A DNA stretch of 64,000 nucleotides from Anopheles merus (GCF_017562075.2 NC_054084.1:48963197-49027196), one strand, 5' to 3'; positions 1-13,120 are shown, numbered from the stretch's first letter. A program made the numbers and translations. The notes: generated from the letters alone by a model not told the origin.

Positions 1-3000
1 TAAAAGCTATCATTGAAAAACGACCATCCATTGGGGCAATCGCGCAACAATTAGCTGCCTACGGTCTGCTGCAACTCTCCTGTCTTGTTTGGATTGCCGA
101 TCTGCATACGCACGCTGCACAAATTGCCTCTCCGCAACAGGAACTTCTTTGCATTTAGACCGAAACGCCTCCAGAGTAGCGTTCCGTTCCTGTGCGTTCC
201 TCACGCTCATTCACACCGAAACGGATCCCTGCTGAGAAACCGGATGGTGCGTGTAAGACAGAAGAGGAGGGAGATTGGTTCGGAGCTACCGTGTGCCGTA
301 TGCGTAATTTGTTTTGATATTAATTTAACCGAGTTCGGTCACGTGCGCAAAAGAAACTCCCATCAGGAAGAAAACACACGGGGCAGGACAATGCCAAATG
401 TGCAACGGTCGATGATGACTTTACGAAATAGAGCAATCATTTGATAGCTTCCTTTTTTCGGGGAGAAAGAAAGCATCTTCTAGCGACACATACAGTTCGC
501 TTCGCAGGCGGACCGAGCCCTATAGGACCTACGCAAATCGCAAAGGTTTGCCAACCACTTCGGAACGATTACGCGGTGGATGTTCCGTACCGATTTTACG
601 AGTAGGTAGTCGCGTGGCGTTTTTTTTTCTCTTCCTCATCCTCGCCATCATCAATGCCGCTTGTTGTGATGATTGTGTTTTGTTACTTTAGCACACTCCC
701 TTGAAGAAACATTTGCTCGCATTTATCAGCCGGTATAGTGAAGGCCCGTCCGTAGACCGCGTGCCAAGAAGAGGGGTGGACAAAAATAATAACAATATTT
801 ATACACTCGGTACACTTGCAGCGCATACAGTACAAGCGTGTCGGTGCGGCGTTTTCCCTTCGAGCAGGAAAACAGCCAGTCCCGGGGATCGATCGATCGT
901 CGGATTGATACACGTGACAATGACGCCTCGGTTCCACGGTTCACGGGAAGCGCTCGAATGACTTCACAATGAAGGAAACGTGCCGGCGGTACGTCACAGT
1001 CGTGTGTCCGCATACCCATTGCGGCTCTCCCTCGTCGTGCACACGGTAGTTGAAGTTCATTATACGCGTGCGGTACACGCTTGGAAAGAGATTCCCTTTC
1101 CAATGTGTGAGAATTAAAGTAAAACATAACGCCTACCGGGAGGAAGGGGAAAATTGCTAAATAAAAAATAAAAAATAGAGAGGATGAAGAATATTGGCCC
1201 ACACTGGCAGTCGCTGGCAGTATGCACTTGTTCGCTCCGAAGCATAAAGTGAAGTTAATTTTAGCAGGCAAGAGCAGTTAAGTGACACAACGCCAATGGG
1301 CCACGACGACTGGGCAAGTTTTGCTTACCCTTTTTTGACAATTTTCACTCACTGTGTAGACGAGTTGCAGGTGTAGTCGAAAATTAAAAATGAACGACGA
1401 TGTGGTGTTTCTAATTTTAATCGGTTTTAAGTTCACTTGATTATTTAAATTAAATTATTTATTTTTCAAAATAAATAATTGAAAATGTTTGAGTTATAGC
1501 GATCAGTATTCGATATGAAGAAGACTTAACATCGTAATAGCATCGTACAGCAGTTTTAACGGGTCTTTCAAATTCTCCCACGTCCATGTGGGTTCATATG
1601 GGTGCGCCCAAATGCTCACTGGCTGTAACTGGAAAACATGCGGTCCAGTGGCTACACATTGTTGACATGGTAATGGTTTTGTGCTCGCGTATCCCATTCC
1701 ATCCATTGCACCCAGTCCCACAGGACACCCCGATGAATTGCCCAGATTCATTGAGTGTCCTGTGATTAAGCTCGAGGAAAAAGTCAAATCATTTCAATTG
1801 ACTCGAAATCTTCCACCACCGTACACCCCTTACTCTCGAGATCGACTTCCGGCCTCGGCTGGTCGGGGACAATGTTTGGCGAACACAGCGCGAGACACTA
1901 TCCCACCAGAAAACGTCACCGTAACGTCAACGGACTGGAACATAAATTGAAATTGTCATCCCATGTGTTTCTATTGTCTCGATAAGGGTACGCTGTACAC
2001 ACGGAACACGCACACAGCACTGTATCACGCGGGTGCACAACAACAATAGAATACCGGCGAGAATAATGCCAACAATCAGCGGTGCGATTGCGATGGATTG
2101 AAAGCGAAAGCTGCCGTAAAGGTGGTCTGATTTGAAATGTTTTTTTTTTCGTTCTTCTTCCACTTGTTCTACGTCACTGTTGTGATTAAGGACTACAGTG
2201 CCGAGCATAAAACTATATGGTGTGCAGATGTTTCATACTATTTTCGTGATCGAATTGACAAGGATAAAAATGTACATTTTCTCAACTTTATGTCTCATAA
2301 AATAAACACAAAAACATGGATTTTAAAACATTTGCTCACTCCTATACTTACGGATTGCACTGTAACATCGTGAGATATGTTTTCGTTTTCAATCCTACCC
2401 ACTACATGGGTTTAGAGGAGATTTCTTTTCGCGATTCTAGCGAAAGACGCGGCATCCTATTTTTGTCATCCTTCCATCTACTCTCTATTTATTTTCGCTT
2501 GATACGGAAGATCAGTGCTTGTTTACTTTTAATTAGAAATATACCTCGCTCCCCTAGCATCATTTTTTGACATCAGTCAGGCGATTGTCGCCGACTCGCC
2601 TTGCGATGTGATTGCATTGTTGCAGTTGATGTTGATGATTATGATGAAAATGATGGGGACGACAATGTGTTGTGAGGCATTGTAGTATTGTGGTACAGGT
2701 ACGCGTACCATCCTGCCCAAACAGGCAGGCTGGCAGCATGAGTAAACTGTACGCACAGATGCAAGCGTAAAGATGTTCGCTAATTGAAAAACGTTTCCTG
2801 CGCTTTGTACGCAGGATAATGTGATGGCAGTTGATCATCGTAATACTGACAAAGGAATGAAACCGACGCTAGGATAAAGTCGATACAAAAAAAAATTTAG
2901 TTGGAAATACGAGGTGTCATTTGATTTTTATTCTATGTAGGTTTCCTTTCAAAATACATGTCAAGTATAGGTAACTCTATTAATGAAACAAAATTTATGA

Positions 3001-3202
3001 AACGAAGTTGTTTTAAATCTTTTTGAAACTCAAACATAGCTATTTTACTTTTTTACTATTTATTTTTAATACATTTTTTAAATAACGTTTTGGTTTTGAT
3101 CAAGATTAACCAGGAGAGTATCCGGATCAATATCTACATCGAGATTGTAAGTTAAACACCGGCCCGCATCAAATCAGCTTCTATTTAAAATGATTACACA
3201 TA
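1..3202. other. Non-coding or unresolved region
   Basis: No gene can be firmly supported here. Open frames are short, mutually overlapping and mostly without ATG starts. A possible membrane-spanning exon on the minus strand around 1927-2208 is discussed in the findings. The region has pyrimidine tracts and short palindromes such as repeated GATC near 886-898, but no recognisable transposon ends. Confidence 0.5.
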
Positions 3203-3204
3203 TA

Positions 3205-3567
3205 CAGTCTGTTCCCGAGTCACGCGGTTTCTGCGTTCCCGATGAATCCGCGTAACTATAATATCCGCGTAAGTCGAATTTCATGTTTTTTGGCTAAAAT
3301 ACTTTTGGTTACCCGTAGTTTTTTATTTAATTTAGCACTTTAATACACTTTATCATTTATTTGATATGATTCGTGCAGAAAATTCTAATATTTCTGGCTT
3401 TCAAGCGGTTTCAATTTGTTAGCAAAAATGCAATTTTTACCGAAATTGAAGCAAATTGCACTGATTTGACATTTAATCTGTAAAATTAGGAAAACCGCGA
3501 AAGTCGGAAAACCGCGAAATCTCCGAATCCGCGTAAGTCGAGAACCGTGTAACGCGGGAACAGACTG
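3205..3567 (-). mobile_element. TA-flanked MITE, CAGTCTG family (full-length copy)
   Basis: This is a 363-bp non-coding element with inverted ends. The left end starts CAGTCTGTTCCCGAGT and the right end, reversed, starts CAGTCTGTTCCCGCGT. It is flanked by TA at 3203-3204 and 3568-3569. The interior carries repeated CGCGTAAGTCGA-type motifs. The same sequence in the opposite orientation forms the body of the element at 58037-58834. CAG ends with a TA duplication fit the Tc1/mariner-pogo superfamily; that placement is inference, because no transposase is present. Confidence 0.8.
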
Positions 3568-3850
3568 TACCGTTATGTAGTTGAACAAGATACAAAATTA
3601 AACGAAACTAGCTGGATGTAATTGAATAATGGTAGAAGGCACGTAACAACTTAATACTTAGTAAGCCATCACGACTGCATTTTTAATCTTCGGATTAATG
3701 CCTTCAGAAGAATGAAATAATTTGTGTACAGTCTATTCCCGTGTTACAGCTTCAGTGTACTTGAATGTGATATTTTCTGCTATATTTCATTACATATTAA
3801 TCAGAATATGACTTATGCCTGACCATTATTTTGTCACCGTGAACAAAGCG

Positions 3851-4068
3851 GGTCTCGTAGAACAGTCGTCAACTCGTACGACTTAACATCATGCCCGTCA
3901 TGGGTTCAAGCCCCAAATAGACCGTATACGTAGGACTAACTATCATGTTGGTACAAGGCACAAGTGGTACAGGCAAGGCCGACCGGGAGGATTCAGATCC
4001 GATCCGAGTCAGTACGGATACGACCGATAACGGTTGTTGAGCCAAAAAGAAAAAAAAGAAGAAGAGAA
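3851..4068 (+). mobile_element. tRNA-derived SINE (SINE200-like), copy 1
   Basis: A SINE of about 218 bp with a tRNA-like head. A perfect pol III B-box (GGTTCAAGCCC) lies at 3903-3913, and the A-box-like part is in the first 20 bp. It ends in a GA/A-rich tail. The target-site duplication GAACAAAGCG is seen at 3841-3850 and again at 4069-4078, which shows target-primed retrotransposition. The sequence matches the copies at 8470 and 10172; compared with copy 3 it has lost part of the middle. Confidence 0.85.
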
Positions 4069-4519
4069 GAACAAAGCGGAGAATCACAAGCAAATGTATT
4101 AAATAAATTATTGTTACATGTTTTTAAACTAAATAGTTGATCAATAGAATTACCTTTCTTTTGGTGTACGATAATCAGCATCTATAACAGTTGATAGAAT
4201 ATGGCATTAGCAAGGAGCGCCCCGTGACGAACTCTAAGCATCCCACTCCCCCTCCACCGCAGGTGGCACCAAAATTTAAGTTGAAATGTTAAATTATCCA
4301 AGACAGGTAATGCTGGGTACTGCTCCACCCGGTAATTATGTAAAGAGGGCCTCAACTATTTTTACTGCTTAGGGCCTCCGACACTGTAAACCAGCCCCTG
4401 TGCAATGCTATTTATTGCAAAAGAGCCAAAAACTAAAATTTCACGTCCATTTTCACGCAAGGTCTAAATCGTCGTCTTTTATCCAGTGATTTCGTGAATT
4501 TGTGCGGAAATTATGCGAT

Positions 4520-4719
4520 ATTTGAACATACGCGGTATTCTAAATGTAATGTGTCCAATCAGTACATTTTCCTTTAAAAAATTTAATATGATAAAATAAT
4601 TTTTTGCTAAAATTTAAAAATGGTTTAAGAGCCAGAAATATAAATGTTCAATCCACAAGTCGTGATACTTACCCGGATACCTCGAGAACGCATAAATCGC
4701 GAATCTCGGGAACAGATTG
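4520..4719 (+). mobile_element. Decayed copy of the CAGTCTG MITE family
   Basis: The right half of the family is recognisable: a CATACGCGGTATTCTAAA block, the GAGCCAGAAATAT block near 4630, and an outer end reading TCTCGGGAACAGATTG followed by TA at 4720-4721. The left inverted end is not identifiable, so the copy is old or truncated. It has the same orientation as the copy at 58037. Confidence 0.55.
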
Positions 4720-4721
4720 TA

Positions 4722-7700
4722 TATGTTGGCTAGTTTTAACTTCTATACACACACGTTATTTAACTTTTAATTAAACAGAACCGATCATTCAACATACTAA
4801 TATGGCTGTTACTAGAATTCCATGTTAAAAATAATACATTCTTTGAACATTTATTCAAACTGTTGCTATATCAGCGGCTAGCTGGCAACATAACAACAGC
4901 TTTTGACGTATTTTGTTTAGCAGCTTACGATCAATATCCACAGATCGGTAGGCGATCGTGTCAAAGTATGCCAATGTCATACGATAGAAGTGGCCGCTGT
5001 TGGTACGCTTTCACGATGCGGTGAGCCGATGAAACGAACTCGATATGTCCGTATCACTGACATAATGTGTCTTAATTTCTCTACACCGTGCGGCGGCACT
5101 CTCCCTTTGACCAGCGTCCCGAAAGCCGCACACAAATTATTCAATAGAGACACACGAGGCGCATAAATATCACCAGAAAAGATCTACGACAAGCAAGCCC
5201 CAATACGGTCGAAACCGAGTATCGGGAAAAGATGGCGAACGGTTGAATGGAAAGAGAAACAACGAAGCAAGCGCTAAGGATAGGATCTGAATCCTCCCGC
5301 CCTGACAAAGCGTGTTGTGTTGTGTCGGTGGTGGCAGACATCCGAAACTTATCTTCGCGCATCGATCGTACATCATTGGCATCCGATCGCGTGGTTTTGT
5401 CATCGGTGCCTTCGATATTTCTCTTCAATCATCGTCTTCGTTGTCGTTTGCGCTTCACTCGAGATTGATTCTGTAGCGCGTCGAACGCCTTTGCGGTCTT
5501 TTGCACAAAGAGGCGTCTCTACAAAATGTAACTTTTATGATGGGGTGCAAACTGTCCATTTTATCAGTGCGCTTCAATCACCGCATAAAAAAAATCCTTA
5601 GGATCGGGAACCGTCCATTCTGATATAGACATACAAAGAGAGAAAAACGGACGTATCTTAAAGGTACGTTAAAGACCACTGACTAGCTGATGCATCCTTT
5701 GTTGTGTTCATCTTCCCGAGTTTGTGTGAATACTCATCAACAGCCACATCACGGTTGTTACGGAACAGTACTAAAGCTTGAAAAGGTGCTCCCTGCGGAT
5801 ATTCAGGTTGAACCAGATGAGCGGTAAAACAACTCAGAAGTAATCTCGTGTAAGAATGAGTCTTTGTATCTATGCTAGCTTTCCCTATTTTTATTTTCAT
5901 TTTCATTGGACATTGTTCGTTATATCATCCTCTTTATCGGATTATCCGAAGCCTAGCTGTGGGTCATAGCGACACATTCTTTTGAAATAAGTCGGATTAT
6001 CGATGTGCGCTTTTTTATTACAAATAATGTGAGAAAACTAGGTCACGACAACAAAGATCGTAAAATACCTGACGAATTACGTCAACATGATGTGTATGTA
6101 CGCGCTTCTATTATTACAGATCTATTATCAACAATGGATTGAATATGTGACACTGGTTTTAAAATAATAATCCACACGAAACGTAACAAAAAATAGTAAT
6201 TTTCTACTCGATAGTGTACTGATTTATAAATTCTATATTTAATAAACTATTATTTCCCATTTAAAATCAATTTAATCATAGGGATAGATGCTTAACCGAA
6301 TTTAGAGTATTATCCGAAAATAATGGGATATTTAGTTTGTTAGTTGAAGATGAAGTATTGTCTCCTATTCATTTGTCAGTTATTCAACGACTGAACATGT
6401 TTGCAACAACATGTTGTACTTTGAAGATAATCTCCCAGTATCAATCTTTATCAAAAAATTTCTTTCGATCAAGTTATACATTTGGGAATTCATTTTATCA
6501 AGTATATTTAATTATTGTTTATTGAAAATTACCCGTCCGCCGCGACGGTGTAACGAGAGCCTATTATAGTATCAATTTCTTAATATGTTTGAAAATGTTG
6601 TCGCGCTTAGGGTGTAGTCGGATAATTCTGCATGTTCGTTAAATCTTCTCGTCATGATGCTCACCATATTGCGTATTATGTCTCGATTTGTACGGTATTC
6701 TAAGTTGCCGCGATATGATAAAATGATAACGATAACGATACACATACATCATAAATCAGGGGCTGTGTTACTTTAAAACTATATGCTCTTTCTTCTTTTG
6801 CAATTTAACGACACATTCCATTTATTCGAATAAACTTTGAGGGCATCTATTGACGAACTTTACTCAGCAGCTTCCGAGTAATTGCAATTAATCAACTGGT
6901 AGCACACACGTCACTCGAAATTTCCAGCGATTCAAAAATTTATTACGTCTGATCATCTCATTTGGTTCCAAGAGTTGCATTATTGAAATGGTAAACGAGC
7001 AACAAACGGTCTTGCTTTACGATGTATGGTAAACAAAACAACAATTATAACGTTGTGAATTAATGTGCATATAGTGACGCTTATACGTCTCGATAAACAC
7101 ATAATACAAGGACACTCTGTATAAATACCTTTGATTAAAAATCACACTTAAGTAGCTCAACATCTTTCCTGGCCTTCGCTAACATTCTCCCCTCATTCCT
7201 GCCATGTGGCGTTACGTATTTCATAAAAGGCCCTTTATTATTTTTTAAGTATTCAATATGCGATCGTCGATCATGCTCAAACACTCGGTAGAAAACATTC
7301 CGTAAACCGATCAGTGAACTGGAAAATGCATTACAGAAGAAATTTTATGTTTATTTTGCATGTTTGAGCAAGCTGAACTGTTGGATTATTTGACTTTGTT
7401 TGTTGCCGAGTCCCCTGTTTGTTTCAGTGCAGTCTCTCTGTAATCACACAAGTTATAGCAAACACCTACGGCATTATGTTTACCGTAACCTTACAATATT
7501 TCAGCTCCAATGGGTATATTGTTTCTGACTCGCCAGTATTGTTGTGCACACATCGTTTTGCTCTCTAAAAGCAAAACATTGTTACCGAGAGGTTTTGAGT
7601 GTATACTGATCTTTTATATATATATTTTTTTCAAAGTAAATCATCAAAATATTAATAAGCTGTAGACTAAAACATAATTTAGTTTTTTTTAATAATCGCG

Positions 7701-8457
7701 ACAGATACCTGGAAATTTTATAGTTTTATGATTTAATTAACACAGAAAAGCTTGTGTAAAGTTTCAAACGAATATTCACGAACTCTCCCGGGTTTGCATA
7801 CATTTCATAATTCATTGTTCATTTCATGTTGTGTTATCCCTTATCTACCGATATCCTTCTTGATGAACTGAAACTTTACCCATACATTAAAACCTAGCAC
7901 TTTTTATTCATTTTTAACATCCCAACTTTCAGCCCGAATTCCCTTCGACGAAGAGAACATTAGTGACGGTAAGGCACTGCGTCTAACCGTGTTTTATGTA
8001 CGAGGGACGCTCCCTTTGAACCACCAGGCCTATCATTATCAATCAGATTTCCGGACTGATCCGATGTTTATCGGTGTTTTTGCGAGGGAGTAGACAAATG
8101 TAACGGGGGTAACACTTTTGGCGATGCGTTCGCAGGGGTAGCGAAATGAACAGATTGCGCTCGCTGCGGCTGTAGATATGGCGGGCGTGATAACGTACCG
8201 TACACGCACGGGATGGTGCGTGCAATCTGTTGACTTTTTATTTTAGACCGTACCGGATGGGCTTATCGTACCATCAATGCGTCAGGAAGGAAAATGCTCT
8301 TAAAGTGATGACAGAATCAATTATTGTCTACACACTGCTGGTACCCAAACATGGACTGACAACTTGGCGCGTAATGCCTTTGTAAATGTATGCACTGAAA
8401 CAATTGTGTTAGTGTGCCGGGTTTGGTTTAAGAAAGTTTTGTGAAATAATAATAATT
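4722..8457. other. Non-coding AT-rich region
   Basis: No supported gene in this stretch. All frames are broken at short intervals and no family could be recognised. GGATTATCCGA-type motifs near 5938 and 6620 hint at a decayed inverted-repeat element, but no clean duplication was found. A short TATATATATA run lies near 7615. Confidence 0.5.
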
Positions 8458-8469
8458 GTTATAATTGTT

Positions 8470-8673
8470 CTTCTTCTTCTTTTTGGCTCAACAACCGTTG
8501 TTGGTCAAGGCCTGTCTGTACCACTACTTGTGGGCTTGGCTTTCAGTGACTTATTGATCCCCCATAGCAGGATGGTCAGTCCTACGTATGACGGCACGGT
8601 CCATTTGAGGCTTGAACCCATGGTGGGCATATTGTTAAGTCGTACTAGTTGACGACTGTACTATGAGACCGGC
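8470..8673 (-). mobile_element. tRNA-derived SINE (SINE200-like), copy 2
   Basis: This copy is reversed relative to copies 1 and 3. It opens on the plus strand with a TTC-rich run, which is the reverse complement of the GAA-rich tail, and ends with the reversed tRNA-like head. A 12-bp target-site duplication, GTTATAATTGTT, is perfect at 8458-8469 and 8674-8685. The B-box has one change (GGTTCAAGCCT). It shares the core GGTTGTTGAGCCAAAA with the other copies. Confidence 0.85.
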
Positions 8674-8685
8674 GTTATAATTGTT

Positions 8686-10126
8686 ACTTCGATAAATTAG
8701 ATCATGCAGTGCATCCACTTCTAGTCATGCAATGATGCAGTAGAATAACACTTTTTCTTCAAGCGTTATTCCACGCTAGCTTGGGTGAACAACAGTGAAA
8801 GAAATATATCGCGCCAATTTATTAACTGTCACATCTCATGAATCACCTTCGTACAATGTCTGCCGCAACACCTCTTTTTACCGCATACCTACCGCAAAAC
8901 GTTACGCATTCATTTGGTGATGCTTTGATGCCTCTCCATTCTCGCCGTGTTTTGTGTGGTACCCTTTATCCGCTCGTTTTATGTCCCCATTAGCATGCAG
9001 CAGTTTTTGTTTTGTTGTTGTCTTGTTTTTGCATTCTGAATCAACTCATTTGTTTCGGATTTAGGATTTTGCTCGCATATATGTGTATACCATTTCTCTT
9101 TCCGGCCTTTCAACGGTCCGACCCAGCGGCTCCTCTTATCTGCCTTCTAAGTCTTGAGCCATCAACACCAGCTTCATACATCACGATTCCACTCCACTAC
9201 GCCTTCGTCTGACTCCTCTCATCTGGCGCTAAGTATTAAAGCGATAATTTATTTCACGGCCACACTCATCTTAATCCCCCATCGGGTTTGTTCCCCACCG
9301 CGCATCGACCCGACACATTCGCGTCCCCGTGTTGTTGCGGAAACCGTCGCTTCCGTTGAGGTCCTTTCGTGCAGCAATAGATCGAGTTTTTTGTTGTAGT
9401 TTTGGATGGGTTGGTTGTTCACCTGGTGCCACGATTGCGCCACAATATCCAAAATCCAGCCGGCAAACTAACCGGGATCTCTCAACTGTTGATGATGGAG
9501 CGATGGGGGCATTGGGCAGTGGCATGGTGATGATGACAATAAAATGTCATCTATCATAATGATAAACAAGAATTTATTATTTTATATGGTTTCCATTTCG
9601 TCCGCGACGGTATTTCTGCCACGGGCCGCAGTAAACCAAGCGACAGGCACCATCAGCAGCAGCAGATATTCAGCGGAACAAAACAAACATTTAAACCTTT
9701 CAACACTTTATTTAGGAAACAGCTTTTCTGCCAAAACCGGTCAACTGAATTGATCATTTGTACAGCTAGCACTGGTACCGAAATTCTTTTGGTCTTGAGA
9801 TAACTTATTTGCAGCCTGGTGCTAACGGAACAGCTGTCGATCGATCGACTATTGAGAGGACAAAAAATTGGAATAAACGTTTTCAAAACAAATTTGAAAG
9901 ATGCTTTTTGAAAGATCTTTTCACATTTATTTTCTGCATCTGTATTCTGTATTGATTTACTTTCACCTACAACAAGACATTTGGAATATAATTTCAATTT
10001 CTTTTTACAATCAGTGTTACAATCAGGTAGATCTTCATAAGAACCCACTGAATTTGTGTATGTCCCACCCAATACATGTTACACTGTCTTGAAATAATTT
10101 TAATACAGACAAAAGTTGAAAGAATT
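8686..10126. other. Non-coding region
   Basis: No gene is supported. Several overlapping open frames of 60-140 codons occur on both strands between 9010 and 10090, but none shows a domain, splice structure or codon pattern that sets it apart from its antisense partners. Confidence 0.45.
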
Positions 10127-10144
10127 CACGTGCACGTGCACGTG
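10127..10144. promoter_or_regulatory. Three contiguous CACGTG E-boxes
   Basis: The 18 bases are exactly three tandem copies of the palindromic hexamer CACGTG. This is the core site of bHLH factors such as Myc/Max, Clock/Cycle and Hairy-type repressors. It lies just upstream of SINE copy 3 and about 5 kb from the env-like gene. Function is unknown; the hexamer could also be a simple repeat. Confidence 0.4.
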
Positions 10145-10171
10145 CATTTGTCTTATCTATCATTCCATTGG

Positions 10172-10383
10172 GAGCCGGTCTCGTAGTACAGTCGTCAACT
10201 CGTACGACTTAACAACATGCCCGTCATGGGTTCAAGCCCCAAATGGACCGTGCCGCCATACGTAGGACTGACTATCCTGCTATGGGGGGATCAATAAGTC
10301 ACTGAAAGCCAAACCCACAAGTAGTGTGGCACAGGCAAGGCCTTGACCGGCAACGGTTGTTGAGCCAAAAGAAGAAGAAGAAG
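10172..10383 (+). mobile_element. tRNA-derived SINE (SINE200-like), copy 3
   Basis: The cleanest copy in the window. It has a tRNA-like head beginning near GCCGGTCTCGTAGTACAG, a B-box (GGTTCAAGCCC) at 10229-10239 and a short GAA-repeat tail. The 13-bp target-site duplication ATCATTCCATTGG is perfect at 10159-10171 and 10384-10396. Its length and pol III promoter fit the SINE200 type known from Anopheles; that family name is from memory and was not checked by alignment. Confidence 0.9.
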
Positions 10384-10396
10384 ATCATTCCATTGG

Positions 10397-13114
10397 ACTT
10401 GATCTGTCCATTTTCATTGTTTTGTTATCATTCCTTGATTCAGCTGCAGTTCATAGACCGATCAACAAAAGTCCCGAAAGGACACCTGCCCCTTGTTACC
10501 ATTTCAATAGCAGAACCAAACTCAGATCCTAATTTATTGAATTTAAATTTACCTAATTTGAATTAATATTCATATATTTTATATCTTCCCAGATACAAAA
10601 GCACGGTATGACTCTGGAAGCCTTTGGAAGCGTACCAACGCTGTCGAAAAAGGCCGAATCTATCCTGCTTTTCTTGGTTTTGCACACTGGGTTTGGTTCG
10701 ATATGTTTGTCCGTTGTGTGTTTTTTCATACGTAGAGAAGTTATCACTTTTACGATCGTTCGACGGTTGAGTGAGGCAAGCAACTCTATATGGCCGGTAA
10801 ATAATGTGCTCATATAAAAGCATAAAGCGATCGCGTTCCGTAGCGTAGCAAATGCCGCAAAGATACTACGTGGGCTTGTGCTCTTGTTCGTATGCTTTTC
10901 GCGCGGCCCAACAGGATGTGAGAGATTGCATTACAAATACAAGAATGTGGCCAAAATGTGGTAGCCCCTTGGGTACAATGACCATAAAATATCAAACCAA
11001 ATAATGCTCGTCCGTCCATCAACTTGGTAGGTCAGTTATCATGCCAAGCTTGATACGTATGCAAGCAATAGTAGACGGCAATGGTACATTATACTGGTGG
11101 AAGGTGAATTGGACTCGATAAATAGAACTGTAGTATAAAGTTGGCCGATTGCTCATAAACCAAGCAAGATTCATGCTGGTTTATGACAGGTGCGCACGTG
11201 TTGTGTTTTTATTTGAATATGCAAATTAGCGCAATATACTCGCACATCGCCATGCACGGCCATTCGATCGATCGAACGATCGGTTGAATGTATTGTTTTA
11301 TGGGCAAGCAAAAGTGAGAACAAATACCATCACGAAAATTGGTCAACATTTATTAACAAAATAGATTTGGTGTTAAGAACACTTGGTGAAAGATACCGTG
11401 AAATGGTCTGTAACTGTTATTTAGTAATTAGCTATAACTATTTCTAGCGTACCTTCAAGCAACATTTGAACCATATCGCTTTCTCACCCAGGCTAGGGAT
11501 AATAAACATAACGATTGTAAATCACCCGTAACCGCACTCGAATGTCAGCGGTTCATTTGAGGCATTTCCATTCCGGATCCTCATTCGACTGCAAATTCCG
11601 GCCCCGGCTCGGCGTCGCTCTGCTGTGTGTTGTCACGTGTACCACACACCGCACACAGGCCGCCCGCACGTGTCCCGAACAATTGCATCCAATTTCGGTA
11701 CATCCGTTCACCCTTTTGTGGTATGCCGCTGACGACAGCAAACTCGAGCCGATGTACAGAAAAATATGCCGAACACAACATTAATGCGATTAGACCGTGT
11801 TATCATACCCCACCGATAATTGTCAAAATATGGTCGAAAGTTAGTCATTTTGATGCGCAATGGTGCGCGAAGCCACACTAGGAAGCAGCGGCAATTTTTC
11901 GTCCTTAGCCGTTCCTACCACGGAAACGCTGACACGAGACCACCAAAGTCACGCTGTCACGGAGCGGAAAATAAACAATAATAATTTATCAACCTTTAAA
12001 CGTACGCTAACACAGGCATATCCGGACGCTGTCGAGTGAAATGCGTGAGAGAATCTTTCAGCGGAGGGTCGGGTATGGGTATCAACCGAAACCCAAGTAG
12101 ATGAGCACTCTCTGTTCCGATACCACGTTTATGCTTTTCTCTGTTTGCACAATCGAATTTAATCAGGAATGTACGGGTATGATTAGTTGAATAATACTGA
12201 ACTTCGGAGGAAATAATGCAATAACTAGACATTTCGGTTGAAAATAGTATTTTTGCCGTTTTTCATGATGGTTCGATAACTCTAACTAACCCAACCATTT
12301 CAGTGTACTGAAATAATCGAAGCCTACCTTGCTACTCACCAGCTTGGTCAACGACAATGCAACAAAGGATCAGTCAATCAGTCGGACGCACTGCCATGAG
12401 TCAAGCACGATGAACACACATTCCATAGCAGTGTATGTTTTTTTTTATCTTATCCCAATCGTCCATTCTCAGTGCAGTTATCCTCTTTAACTTGACCCAT
12501 CTTTCCCTAACAACGGTAAGTTCCGGTTAGGGTTCTTATGTCACAAAATTTGAGACATTTTTTGGGTATGTTCAACTATCTGCATGGACACAGCAGGCTT
12601 TTTTTACAGCTTTATCAACTGTAGTCTACAGAGTTTCTTTACTGGTCCTTCCGCTCCCTAATCCTAACTGCTTGCGGACAGTTGAATGCTACTGGAATTT
12701 TGAAGAAAGTGTGTGGCATTTTTTTGAGTATGAACCGATAAATGTTCTACCTGAAACATGTCGATGAAGTAATCAAATTTCGTTTCTTTATTGTCTACCT
12801 TTAGTGCCTTAACATGTTTTCTTTGCAATCTTGAGATGTGGTAGAGCTCAGACTCAGGTGAATTTAGCTGTTTTACCTTGTCAAAATTGAATATTATTGA
12901 TTTTTTTAGACAGCATGTAATATCTAAAAAATGTTAAAGTGCGTATACAAAAAAACTAGTTACAATCGTGACACTTCCCAATATTCATGATCTCCAATAC
13001 TAGTTTGGACAAAACCAAATAAATGATGTATGTACGTTTTAATAGATACATTTTTTAATTTTCTCTTTAATTTACACTCGGGTTTTAAGTTAATATGAAC
13101 CTATATTAATTAAC
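10397..13114. other. Non-coding region downstream of the env-like gene
   Basis: No supported gene. Short open frames occur on both strands (for example 10553-10823 and 11542-11881) with antisense shadows of similar length and no recognisable domain. GATCGATCGAAC-type palindromes occur near 11266. Confidence 0.45.
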
Positions 13115-13120
13115 TTTATT
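13115..13120 (-). terminator. Poly(A) signal of the env-like gene
   Basis: AATAAA on the minus strand, 23 nt beyond the stop codon of the env-like gene at 13143. The position is normal for a cleavage and polyadenylation signal of a compact insect gene. Confidence 0.6.

Noticed and set aside
3727..3748. Lone CAGTCTATTCCCGTGTTACA resembling a MITE terminal repeat
   Set aside because: It matches the CAGTCTG end, but no partner end or body follows; at most a truncated relic.
5938..6632. GGATTATCCGA and TCGGATAATTC motifs as possible transposon ends
   Set aside because: The similarity beyond about 10 bp is poor, a third copy of the motif occurs inside, and no target-site duplication is visible.
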